A stretch of 64,000 nt of DNA, taken from contig JBCAML010000010.1 of the NCBI GenBank assembly GCA_038503075.1, positions 248,001-312,000 on the forward strand. The letters are read 5' to 3'. Below the pieces are notes generated by a model. That model ran no database searches. It was not told the origin of the DNA and saw nothing but the letters and a program-made list of their open reading frames with translations. This DNA is from Gyromitra esculenta. Lineage: Eukaryota > Ascomycota > Pezizomycetes > Pezizales > Discinaceae. This document shows, piece by piece, positions 35,700-45,174 of this stretch (position 1 is its first letter; every line of letters begins with the position of its first letter). Both the position numbers and the translations under genes were made by a program.

Positions 35700-38529
35700 G
35701 GCCTACAACCCTACTCTGAGGCGTATAGGTGTCCAGTAACTAGGAGAGGTCAGGATATGTAGATGTTAGTGACGTCGGAGATTGGAAACTGTAGAAAGAT
35801 GTTTTGGCTAATGGGGGCGGATGGTGGGTTGCCGATTTTGACCCTTCTGTGTCGTCGTTTGTATTATCAATAGAGATTCCAGAACACGAAATATATATTT
35901 AACGAGATAGTGCGTAGTAAATCTAGTTGAATCTGGACAGAGTTATGTTGGTAGGCGTTCCCGTCTCCGTGTGATGTGATAGTGGTCGCTAATGATTCCA
36001 AATACGTGATTTGGCAATAGGCCCAGGAAACTTAACCATTGACCAAGTATCAAAACTGCTCCACAGCTCTATAGCAATATTCAATGCACTCTATAGGCTC
36101 CTTCTCCCCTCCAGGCTTTTTGAAGCTTTAGTATGAGCTCTCCCCCTGGATAGTTAACTGCGATTATATTATCTACTGTAGATCCTATATTGCTACACCA
36201 CCTCGTGCGTCACTTAGCCGAAGGCATACATATGTTCTGACCCGTATGTAATTAGATCCGGTTTGCAAAGTGGTCGGCCAGGTTTGTCAATTGGCTAGCC
36301 AATTTACAAATGGGCCCACTTTTCAAACCGTCCGGCCCACCTACAAAGTAAAGCTAGTAAAGGGCCAATATACAATTCAATGAAACTTAAAAACACATAG
36401 AGGGTTCATGCACCACTTCACACTCCAGCCCAAAATCCGCAACACATTCACCATTTGTATAGCATACCCCCACTATATCCAAGGTATTGTCAGACCTGTA
36501 TACCTCTACTATGTCAACATCAGAACCAGAGCCTTATTTCAGTATTGAGACACAATGTGACTTCCAGCACCATTTAAACGACCATGAAAGCAAAAACAAC
36601 ATCTAGTTTACAGTACAAGAGAGAGATAATTACTGTAATTGGTTGATGTTTCCTGATACTGAGGTACCTGGTGTGAAAGGTTTGTATTTGCCATTTAGAG
36701 ACTGTAGTTGTGGTGTTTAAATTTAGCGAGCTGACTGTATGTAGTATTTGGGTACCGGCCCCATTTTGTGGATCGGTCGACCTATGTGCAAAATAGACCC
36801 GTTTGTAAATCGGCTGCCCAATTTGCCTACCGGTTGGCCACTTTGCAAACCGGATTTAATTACATACGGGTCGGAACACATATATACCTGTAGGGGCTTT
36901 AGGAAAATTCCCCTCGTAACAACCACAGCCGTCGCCCCTGACTCCACCCCGTCGAACGATCTCTAAATGACTAGATTTTTGCATTGCATTACAGCAGATA
37001 TGTCGTGTTCTAGCTCTTCTGCACGCTCGAAAATTGGAGACGAATCTTGTCTGACAGACAAAAGCATCAATAGGTGGGCCGGGAGGTGGGAGGTGGTTAC
37101 CTGTTACTAAACAGTTTGTGCCTGCCATAACTGATAGCCTGCGATTACCGCGGCTGTATCAGAGAACGACTAAGTCCATCCTCCTCCACTGTGGCTGAGT
37201 GAAATTCGAGGGGGCAAACGCGGCAGAACCAAAAAGCCAAAAATATCATTTTGTTTCCAGCATCATCATCAAGCAATTCCCCCCTTCGTCACTGAAGCAA
37301 TTCAGGTACTAAAATTGAATCAGATGATACCTACATCTCACGGAAAGCCTTTGTGACGTCGACTATTTTATAACTCCTCAACTCCAGAAAATGACCACAA
37401 AATGACCACGTTCAACTCCATCCACACGTGGTACGTACGCAGATACACCAGCATTGTGCCAGCCTTGATCCAGAGTCCAGATCAGAAGCCCCCCTAGGGG
37501 AGGGTAAATTACCAAAATCATGATAAGCATAGCATCACCCATCGCTAAAATACTCTCAATTCAAACTCTCGGCTTCCAGAACTCCAAAAAAACAAAATGA
37601 CGAAAAGGCATGGGCATAAACAGAGCTGATAGTCGAAATGTACACCTTGATGGCCACATCCTGAGTTCCTAACTAACGATCTCACATTCCAATACGGGAC
37701 CAATAATGTACAGCGGTCTGGGAAATGAGGTCATATACGTTTTGATTTCGACCAGAAGTGACTCCGGTCACTCCCGGAAGCTATTCGCAAAAGATTCAGT
37801 TGTAGGAGGAACTCGTTCTTGGCTAGTAGGCTGGACGGGGGTTCTTGGAGTGGGGTGTATCTATTGTTATACACGTGCGCCCCGGAAAAAACGACGTCTT
37901 TGTTACGCGAATGCACTTAGTTCCCACGTTTTGGGTATATAAATTTACTCCAAATTCGGAACTTCAGGAAATGGTACGACTGCAGATAAGGATGCGGTGG
38001 CAAATAATGACCTGGGGGAACGGAAGGGGTAATCCAATGTGGATGTAAATTTATGATGTTTGAGGGGGGGATAGCTCTGTTTGTACTGGATTTCAGCTAT
38101 ATAATAGGGGGGGTTTCCACCTGTTTTGCTATATTCTAACCAGAACTCAATCGTTTTAATTATACTACAATATCCCGTTCGTTCACCAACTATATCACAC
38201 TTTCGTTTCATCAATACTTTGCAGTGGCAATAACTTTTTCAAACTCCCCTTCAACTTACCATAATATCCAGTACCATTCACCTTGCAGCCTGCTACACTA
38301 ATTCAGTTCCATCACCACATATCACTTACTAGTCTCGACCCTGCTCAATCCAACCGGTACAAGTAGGACTCCCCTTAATCAAATACGTTCTCTACCTCCA
38401 CAAGCAACAATACTGGAACACAGTATCACGTCTCTAGCTATATCTCTAACCCTCGCCCAGAACCAAACCTAATCCACCATCCTAATCCTCCACCACAAAC
38501 TCCCAAACCCTTTAGACAACTCTACCAAA
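35700..38529. other. Gene-free region with a TIR element
   Basis: No supportable gene in 2.8 kb. It holds the inverted-repeat element at 36229-36886. The last 350 bases are C/A- and pyrimidine-rich and probably form the leader of the gene at 38530. The frame at 37706-37942 shows no recognisable sequence. Confidence 0.5.
36229..36886. mobile_element. Non-autonomous TIR element, about 660 bp, arms of about 125 bp
   Basis: The left end (GACCCGTATGTAATTAGATC, then CGGTTTGCAAAGTGG) recurs inverted at the right end (CCACTTTGCAAACCG, then TTTAATTACATACGGGTC). The outer 45 bases are almost identical and the next 80 are recognisably related, with alternating GGCC/TTTGCAAA words. The interior (about 36360-36755) has no coding capacity. 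The terminal bases (ATACATATGTTCTG against ATATATGTGTTCCG) blur the boundary and no clear target duplication was seen. Confidence 0.7.
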
Positions 38530-39090
38530 ATGGCCCAAATCACAGACCTCGCCACCTCCTTCTCCTACCTCGAGATCCGCCAACCCCGACCTTCTAGACT
38601 CACTACGCTAACTCCCGCAGCCCCAATGCCCATCATACCAGCCCCCGAACCACCCTTAACCCACACCCCATTAACTTCCTCATACCCCTCCTATCCGTCC
38701 ACACCAGCATACACCCCCGAATCATCCATCCAGTCATGCCCCAGCACACGGCCCACAGCCCCCGTCGAAAAATACCCTCTCCCAGAAAGCTACAGCTTCC
38801 GCGCGCCCCCCAAAAGACACGACTACCCATATCCGTGGGTGCTCGAGCCCGGGAATCGCTACAGCCCAGCTAACCGCCCGCCATCCGCACCATACATGCG
38901 CCCCAAGCCCAGGGACGCGAATGGACGGAGCTCGTCATCGCCGGAATATGGAGCGTTTTTGGAGAAGTGTGATCGTATGCGGGAGGTGCAGGCGGGGATG
39001 ATGGAGATGTGGACTGAGGCGCGGAAAGAGCAGGAAGCAAAGGAGGCGGTAGGGGAGGGTGTTGTAGGGAAAATGGCTGAGGCTGCGTGA
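38530..39090 (+). CDS. Hypothetical Pro-rich protein, 186 aa
   Basis: Single frame starting MAQITDLATSFSYLEIRQPR after a long A/C-rich leader. Residues 20-130 are Pro/Ser/Tyr-rich and probably disordered. The stretch RHDYPYPWVLEPGNRYSP is the least repetitive. The C-terminal 50 residues form a charged helix (YGAFLEKCDRMREVQAGMME, MWTEARKEQEAKEAV). No known domain, signal or membrane segment was found. It ends about 100 bp from the convergent IBA57 gene. Support rests on the leader, length and composition. Confidence 0.6.
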   Translation: MAQITDLATSFSYLEIRQPRPSRLTTLTPAAPMPIIPAPEPPLTHTPLTSSYPSYPSTPAYTPESSIQSCPSTRPTAPVEKYPLPESYSFRAPPKRHDYPYPWVLEPGNRYSPANRPPSAPYMRPKPRDANGRSSSSPEYGAFLEKCDRMREVQAGMMEMWTEARKEQEAKEAVGEGVVGKMAEAA

Positions 39091-39193
39091 AGGGAGTGGG
39101 GGGTTTTGATTATGGAGTGGATAGTGGTGGGATGTAGTTAGTTGTACGTAGTATTGAATAAATTTTTTTTTTTGTTTTGCAGCTCGCAGTAAT

Positions 39194-40348
39194 TTATACA
39201 GCGCCTACTCCATCCCCTGTACGGCTCCCCAGTAAATGCCAGCCTGGTACAAACGCCTTAACCCCCACCACATCCCCGCCTTCCAATGAAACCATGAACT
39301 CTCCTGGCTCCTCTGCAACTTCCCCCTCTCCATCGACTCGAATATCTGTCATAGCCTCCAGCCTACACAGTGCCAGCCCCACATTCCCAATCCCGGTCAA
39401 CCATTTCCCCGCAGGTCTCCCTTTCCTCCCAGCCCTCCTAATATCCGTCCCCTGCGGCACCACACTCCCCGCCTCCACCCCAGGCTCATACCTCAACTCC
39501 CCCGGCGCCCCCGCACCCAGCCTATAAATCTGCACCGGCAAGATCCTCTTCCTAACGACCCCTCTATGCTGTGTCCTAATCGTCAGTTCCTGTCCCAGAT
39601 AACACCCCTTCCTGAAATCCACACCGCCCATATAATCGACGCAGCTCTCCGCCGGCAGCGCCGCGCCACCCACGATCTCCTCCTGTCCCTCGGGGACACC
39701 GTGCAGTATTCGCCGCAGCTTATACCCCGCGGCGTCGACCTGGGGCACTTCCGCCTCGAGGGTCGAGAGCGCTGGCTGCTGTCCGGAGTGCAGCACCGCG
39801 CGCTTGCCGAAGCGGGGCGTGCGCGCGTCGAGACAGTCGATCTCGTGCTCGGCGATGTTCACCGGGTGCGCGGTGTCGTCCCAGAGCGACCAGGCGTCCC
39901 ACTCGCCGGGCGGGATCGCGCGGACGGTGAATTTGGAGCGCAGCTTGTACCGCGCGATGTGGGCGATGAGGGAGGCGGTGGAGGCCGCGTCGCACTCGAT
40001 GAAGTAGCTGGGATCGTCCGCGGTGGTGGTGGTGGTGGGGGTGCAGGCGGCGCGCCAGGTCGGGGAGCGGTTGGTCGGGTAGATGAAGACGTCGTAGAGA
40101 ACGCGGCCCTGCGCGGTTAGAAAGGCGCAGTAGGCGCCGCCGAGGTCGTCGGTGAGCGACGGGATGTTGGTCGTGGTTACGCCCTGCAGGAATTTGGGGG
40201 CGTCGATGCCGTGCAGCTCGATTAGCCGGCGGGTCGGGGTGAGTTTGGTGGTGCCGGAGGGCGGCGGGAGCGGCGGGAGGTGCGTGGAGTATGGCCGGCG
40301 GAGACGGGGCGGGCGGATGCTGGGAAGGCGGACGCGGGGGGGTGGCAT
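39194..40348 (-). CDS. IBA57: IBA57/CAF17, mitochondrial Fe-S cluster assembly factor
   Basis: GcvT-fold, folate-binding protein that works with Isa1/Isa2 in the matrix to make 4Fe-4S clusters for aconitase-type enzymes and lipoate synthase. The 384-residue model starts at MPPPRVRLPSIRPPRLRRPY, an Arg/Pro-rich presequence with RPYS; an in-frame ATG at 40465 would add 39 non-conserved Ser/Pro residues. Family landmarks are LIELHGIDAPKFLQGVTTTN at the N-terminal strand, GRVLYDVFIYP, the DYMGGVDFRKGC segment and the KGCYLGQE motif, which carries the conserved Cys, then TIRTQHRGVVRKRILPV. No intron is needed. GC content is higher here than in flanking DNA. It lies head-to-tail with TRM61, 212 bp apart. 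Confidence 0.9.
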   Translation of the reverse strand: MPPPRVRLPSIRPPRLRRPYSTHLPPLPPPSGTTKLTPTRRLIELHGIDAPKFLQGVTTTNIPSLTDDLGGAYCAFLTAQGRVLYDVFIYPTNRSPTWRAACTPTTTTTADDPSYFIECDAASTASLIAHIARYKLRSKFTVRAIPPGEWDAWSLWDDTAHPVNIAEHEIDCLDARTPRFGKRAVLHSGQQPALSTLEAEVPQVDAAGYKLRRILHGVPEGQEEIVGGAALPAESCVDYMGGVDFRKGCYLGQELTIRTQHRGVVRKRILPVQIYRLGAGAPGELRYEPGVEAGSVVPQGTDIRRAGRKGRPAGKWLTGIGNVGLALCRLEAMTDIRVDGEGEVAEEPGEFMVSLEGGDVVGVKAFVPGWHLLGSRTGDGVGAV

Positions 40349-40559
40349 TGCGGATGGATTGAGCGGGTTGGGCGGCGGTGGGAGCGGTGGAGATGGGATG
40401 GGATGGATGGGATGAGACGGCGCAAATGACGTTGTTGAGCTGCTCGATTCGCTTATCAGAATCATGGATCGTCACTCGCTTGGCCAATGATCGCATATCC
40501 AGTTTGCATTTTGTATCTACAGCGTCTCTATCCACAGCTATGGTTAAGGTATATTACAT

Positions 40560-42489
40560 CTATCCATCTACCTCCATTTTATCGCCCCCCTCCCCTTGAG
40601 CTGCTTGATCTTCATCTACAGTTGCTGGAGCCTCCGCACTCCCCTCTTTGACGCCACCCTCCTTCACATCAGCACTAATCTCTTCAACCTTCTCACTTTT
40701 CTCCTCCTTCACATCAGCACTACTCTCTTCAACCTTCTCATTCCTCTCCTCCTTCGCCTCCTCGCTCCTCTCACTCCCCTCTGGCACCTCACTCCCCTCC
40801 AACGCCTTCCTCGCATCCCTCTCCTGCCTCTTCAACTGCCTCTTACTAATCCTTCCATCCCCCTTCTCCGCCACACCCGCCCACTTCCACTTCTCACCCT
40901 CTCCCACAACCGGCGCGTTAACGACCCCTTTCGTCGTAGCCTTAACGAACGCCGCCACCCTCGCTTCCTCCTCCCCATCCCACTCCCTCGGCAGCACCGC
41001 AAACACCAAATAGCTGGTATGGCTCTTGACCTCCGGTTCGATCCTGGTGACGGGTGTTCCGGCACTTGCCGACTTCCTCTCCCTCTTCCCCTCCCTCTTC
41101 CCCTTCCACCTCTGTTCGCCGCCTCCATCGTCGTGTCCTTCTTCTTCTTCTTCTTCTACTTGTTCCTGGGCTAGCTCGGCTTGCATGGCGTCTTTTTCTT
41201 TCTTCGTGTTGCGGTATTCACCGACCCATTTGAGCCGCTGCACGGCTTCCGCGACGGACCGCGGCCCGGCGCCGTCTTCGTACCCGCGACGGTTGCTGCG
41301 GCGCACTTCGACGCGGCGGTGCTGGATCTCGTGCATTTCGATTTCGACCCAGCCGAGCTTGCGCAGGACGGAGACGGTGCGGGTTACTTGCTCGATGCAG
41401 GGGGAGAAGGTGCAGATGCGGACTGTTTCGGTTTGGGAGAGCGCGGAGGGGAGGGAGGGGAGGGGGTCTTGGCTGGGGATTGTGGTGGCGGGTGGGGTTT
41501 CGGAGGGAGGGGCGGGCGAGGGGGTGGGTGTCAGGCCGGTTGAGGTTGGGAGGGAGGGGTTTGGGTGTGTTTTGCGTGTTAGGTGAGGGAGGGCGAGCCT
41601 GCGAGTGTGAGTATTGCGCTGGTGGAGATAGGGGGGGTATAACTAACCACGGAGCTGGTAGATCCAGAAAGATCGCAGTAGCCTCTGGACTGATAAACTC
41701 TTCCTCTGTCTCTTCGTCCCCACTGACCAAAAACCCATCTTTGCAGACATCCCTATGCACAACCTCCACCAGCCCATCCAGCCCATGCCTCCCAATCTCG
41801 TCTCTCAGCTTGCCCACCCGCTCCTTATGAAACTCAAAACTCCACACCTTGCCCTTCCTCCCCGCCTTATCACCCTCCCTCTCCCGCCTCTTCATCTCCA
41901 CCTCCACATCTCCGTCTCCGCCTCGCCCCTCCCGCCCATCCGGATACCCTCTATAAGCCGCCCTAACCCCCGCATGCGTGAAGCTGCCGCTCCCAGCCCC
42001 GGCCTCAATCAGCACGCTCCCGGGCCGCACCCCCAGCTTATGCAGCACGAACGAGGAATCCGGCGTATACACGACCTGGGTCCTGTGGGGCAAGCTCGCG
42101 GTCCACAGTTCCGCGGTCGGAGCCAAAACGTGCAGGAACCCAGACGCATTATGTTCCTCGTCCCCCCCTCCCCCCTGTGCACCATCTTCGCCTCTGCGCT
42201 TCCGCTTGCGGTTCGAGTGGCCGAGGTTCGTGGCGCGCACCTGCGAGCCGTAGGGCTGCGCGATGATCGAGGCGTGTGGAAAGTCGCCGAACCGCGTGTT
42301 GAGCACGCCGTTGCTGTTTGTGGCGGCGGCGCGCCCGTCGCGGTGGGCCGGGACGTCTTGGAACGAGACGGGGAGGAGCAGGTCGCGCTTCAGGTGGATG
42401 ATGGAGGGGGTGGCGGAGTAGGTTACGGTGGAGGGGATGTGCAGGAAGGCGGAGGGGGAGGGGAGGGCGGCGGGCGGCGAGGAGGACAT
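40560..42489 (-). CDS. TRM61: TRM61 (GCD14), catalytic subunit of tRNA m1A58 methyltransferase
   Basis: With Trm6 it methylates adenine-58 of tRNAs, including initiator tRNA-Met, in the nucleus. Two exons, 42489-41648 and 41598-40560 (intron 49 nt, GTTAGT...CGCAG), give 626 residues. Landmarks are an OB-like N-domain, QVVYTPDSSFVLHKLGVRPG, SAM-binding motif I EAGAGSGSFTHAGVRAA, acidic post-I FEFHKERVGKLRDEI, motif IV AIFLDLPAPW (its W codon is split by the intron) and FSPCIEQVTRTVSVLRKLGW, then a RRVEVRR segment. It is much longer than the roughly 380-residue yeast protein. The extra length is a Lys/Arg insertion near residue 100, a Pro/Ser linker after motif IV and a highly acidic Glu/Lys tail from about residue 520. 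Confidence 0.92.
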
Positions 42490-43010
42490 TGCTGTGTGTG
42501 GTGGGGTTGGCGGGGAGAGGGAGAGGGAGGCTTGAAAGGAAGTGCGGTGGGTGAGGTCGGCCGGGTAACTGGATGGCTGCGCTCTTTATAACGGAAGTAG
42601 CTGCAGATAGCTGTATTGTGTTCCTGTGTTCGCCGGCCAGCGATAATGCCCGCCAGACATCCAGGGCCAGCACTCGAGTGCAGCGCTGTATGCGTGTATT
42701 TGCGTGTATCTCTAGCAATTCTATGTCCAGCCATGGGTTTCAGCTGTCTACTGGTATATCAAGCCCTATCCAAGGACCTGATCCCCCGGCAAGACAGCAC
42801 TACAAAAACCGCCCCTCGAAAGAAAAAAAGAATTCCTATTAAACCCCCAAACCCAGTCCTCCCCGCCTTCACCAGTAACTCCCATCCCCAACCCCCATCC
42901 CCCACAAAAACAGCCCCTCCCCAACCCGCCAAAATAAATAAATATCCACCACCACAGTACCCACACCCACACCACTTCCCTCCCCCCTCCCCAAGCTCAA
43001 CCACACGTAT
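42490..43010. other. Intergenic region
   Basis: 520 bp between the TRM61 start and the stop of the next minus-strand gene. It is C/A-rich from 42770 to 43000. No gene or repeat was recognised. Confidence 0.5.
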
Positions 43011-43544
43011 CTACCTCGGCAATCCCCTCGGCACGCGCTGAGCCGGACTCGGCCCCGCCGTCATCAGCCTACTCAGTCCCAGGTCCTTCCACGCCGGCTC
43101 ATGTTTCTTCTGCTGCGCCTGCGCGATTCCGAAGGCCGCGTGCTGGTCGGGAATCACTATACACACATCGCGTGTTAGCTAGAATCCTAACTTAGTCCAG
43201 CCCAGCCCAGCCCAGCCTTCCCTTCGACCAGAATATAGGGGGGGATAGGGCGATATCACAGGATAATATAGGGTAGGGGTGGGTGTAGGTGATAGGATAG
43301 GATAGGCTTGGGGGGAGGTAAGTAGGTAGATGGGGGGGCACCGTCGTCTTCGTCTTCCGGATTGATGGGCTGGTGGTGCGGCGGGACGTACACGTCGTCG
43401 TTGGGGAGCTTGTCGCGGCAGAAGTCTTCAAAGAGGTCGGCGATGCGCCCGCTGCGGAGGTGGACGTAGGTTCGGCTGGAGTCTTTGGACTGGGAGTGTT
43501 AGCTCGTGGTGGGAGGCGGGGGGTTGGGAGGTGGGTATTACCAT
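43011..43544 (-). CDS. Small conserved-type fungal protein, 98 aa, three exons
   Basis: Exons 43544-43542 (ATG only), 43489-43342 and 43156-43011. The first intron (52 nt) follows directly after the ATG (GTAATA...CTAACACTCCCAG). The second is 185 nt (GTGCCC...GTATAG), and its donor is weak. The assembled protein has no low-complexity sequence: SSRTYVHLRSGRIADLFEDF, LPNDDVYVPPHHQPINPEDE, VIPDQHAAFGIAQAQQKKHE, WKDLGLSRLM, and a basic end RVPRGLPR. Exons 2 and 3 meet in a sensible frame, and the total is a multiple of three. I cannot name the family. No membrane segment or clear targeting signal is present. The ATG-only first exon is plausible for fungi but is the least certain part. Confidence 0.62.
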
Positions 43545-43894
43545 CGTGTGGGTTGTGGAGAGCTGTGGAGAGCTGTGGAGAGCTGTTTGGAGTGTGGTTG
43601 TGGTGGTGGTGGTGGTGTTGGAGGTGTTTGGTGCGCCAAGCCACTGCATAGCAACGGCCGGCAGGGGGAAGCTGGCATTGGAAATGATTTGGAAACGATT
43701 TGGGGGTGGGCTCGCCATCAATACAATTACACTTGGGGTAGCAGTGTTTCGCCATTTACAGGGCTCGCAGCGCTTCTTACTGTCGTAAGGCTGCATTCTC
43801 ATAGCAGGGTATCGTGTAAATCGCCCCCATCCACAATGCACAGCTGAATATACAAGGCGGTAATACGTCTATACATAAAGAGTATCTATACCTA
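43545..43894. other. Intergenic region
   Basis: The spacer upstream of the 98-residue gene and downstream of FAF1. It contains a GTGGTG microsatellite at about 43600-43620. Nothing else was recognised. Confidence 0.5.
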
Positions 43895-44948
43895 TCACCT
43901 CCTCTTCCCCGACTTACCACTCTTCCCCTTAAACCCCTTACCCTTGCCCATTCCCTTACCCATTCCCCCTTTTGCGCCGCCAGTCCGCCCCTCAATGTCC
44001 ATCACATCCCTCCTACTCAGCACCAACGTCCCATTCCTAAACCGCCCAATGCTCGGCCCAAACCCGCGATCCCTCGTCTTCTCCCTGTCCGTCACTTTCT
44101 TGACCCTCACCTCCTTCTCCAGCACTATCCCCGCTTCCTTCGCATGCTTCCTCCGCTTCTCCTCCCTCGCCCTTTTCGTCGCGTCGATTCCCTTGCGCGC
44201 CGCCATTGGCATTTTCTGCTTCGTGATGTCCTTCCCGCCCAGCGACTGCACGCGCGACTCCAGCGCCTTCAGGCGGTTCTTGCCGGTGGCCTCGAGCGTG
44301 GCGGACGAAGCGTCGAGGAGGTGAGATTCGCGCAGGAGGCGCTGCAACGCGAGATCGTTTTTGAGGAGGGTGGCTTCGGTGGCAGCGTCTTCGTCGTCAG
44401 CGTCTTCGTCGGGGGAGTTCTTTTTCCCTTTCTTCTTTGTTTCGGGGGCGGTGGACGGGAGGATCGAGGGTGGTTTCGAGGACTGGGGTTTAGTTTAGTT
44501 TAGTCAGTCGTGAACATTGAGGCGAGGGAGGGGAGGGAGCTTGCCATGAAGGATTTGAGGATGCTTTTGGGGAGCTTCGTGCCCTCCGCTAGCGGGTCTC
44601 TGCTGGCGTTGAATTCTATTACTTCCGGTGTCCGTTCGTCTGTATCTAAGATGTTAGCTAACGTCCACGTCCAAGCCTTGCCAGGTTCCGTAATGGAGGG
44701 GTAGTAGGTAGGTGCGAACCGTTACTTGCGTCGCTGGAATCCTCCTCGTCCGGGAGCCCCTCCCATTCGCTCTCGGTTTCTGCTTCAAGTTCCTGCTTCG
44801 CCTTCTTCCTCGTCCCCGTCTCCTTCAGCGGCGCAAACTGGCTCTCGAAATGGCGCTTGAATATCGCCATCGCGTCGAGACTCGCCTCTGCATCTCTGCC
44901 GGCACTCTTGCTTTCCCGCTTCCGTTTCTTGCTGATTTTCTCCGGCAT
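43895..44948 (-). CDS. FAF1: FAF1-like 40S ribosome biogenesis protein
   Basis: Small nucleolar protein needed for 18S rRNA maturation. Three exons on the minus strand, 44948-44726, 44645-44545 and 44482-43895, give 303 residues. The N-terminus carries MAIFKRHFESQFAPLKE, the family's helical opening. Exon 2 gives TPEVIEFNASRDP and KLPKSILKSFM, which joins SSKPPSILP in exon 3. The C-terminal core is AREEKRRKHAKEAGIVLEKE, then RDRGFGPSIGRFRNGTLVLS, the most diagnostic segment, followed by a Gly/Lys-rich tail. The second intron (44483-44544) starts GC rather than GT, and no GT donor would work. The first intron has two in-frame acceptors (exon start 44657 or 44645), differing by four residues. 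It diverges from the GCP5-like gene with 226 bp between starts. Confidence 0.85.
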
Positions 44949-45174
44949 TCTTGGTGGCGTTGCTTGTGCACGTTCAAGACTCGAGAGCTGCGGTTGGGAA
45001 GTCTATGTAAATTTTAAGCAGTCTTGGCCGCGGCTCTTTCCACGCATGTTACACGACATGGCGGGGAGGGACAGCTCAACGACGTGTGTGCCTCACCCAC
45101 CTCCACCACAACAGCTCCAGCTCCATCTTCAAACTCCAACCACCGCAAACTCGGCCTCCCAGTTATACCCAGCG

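Noticed and set aside
39720..40535. Long overlapping frames on both strands at IBA57 and TRM61
   Set aside because: Shadows caused by high GC content; only the IBA57 and TRM61 frames match known families.
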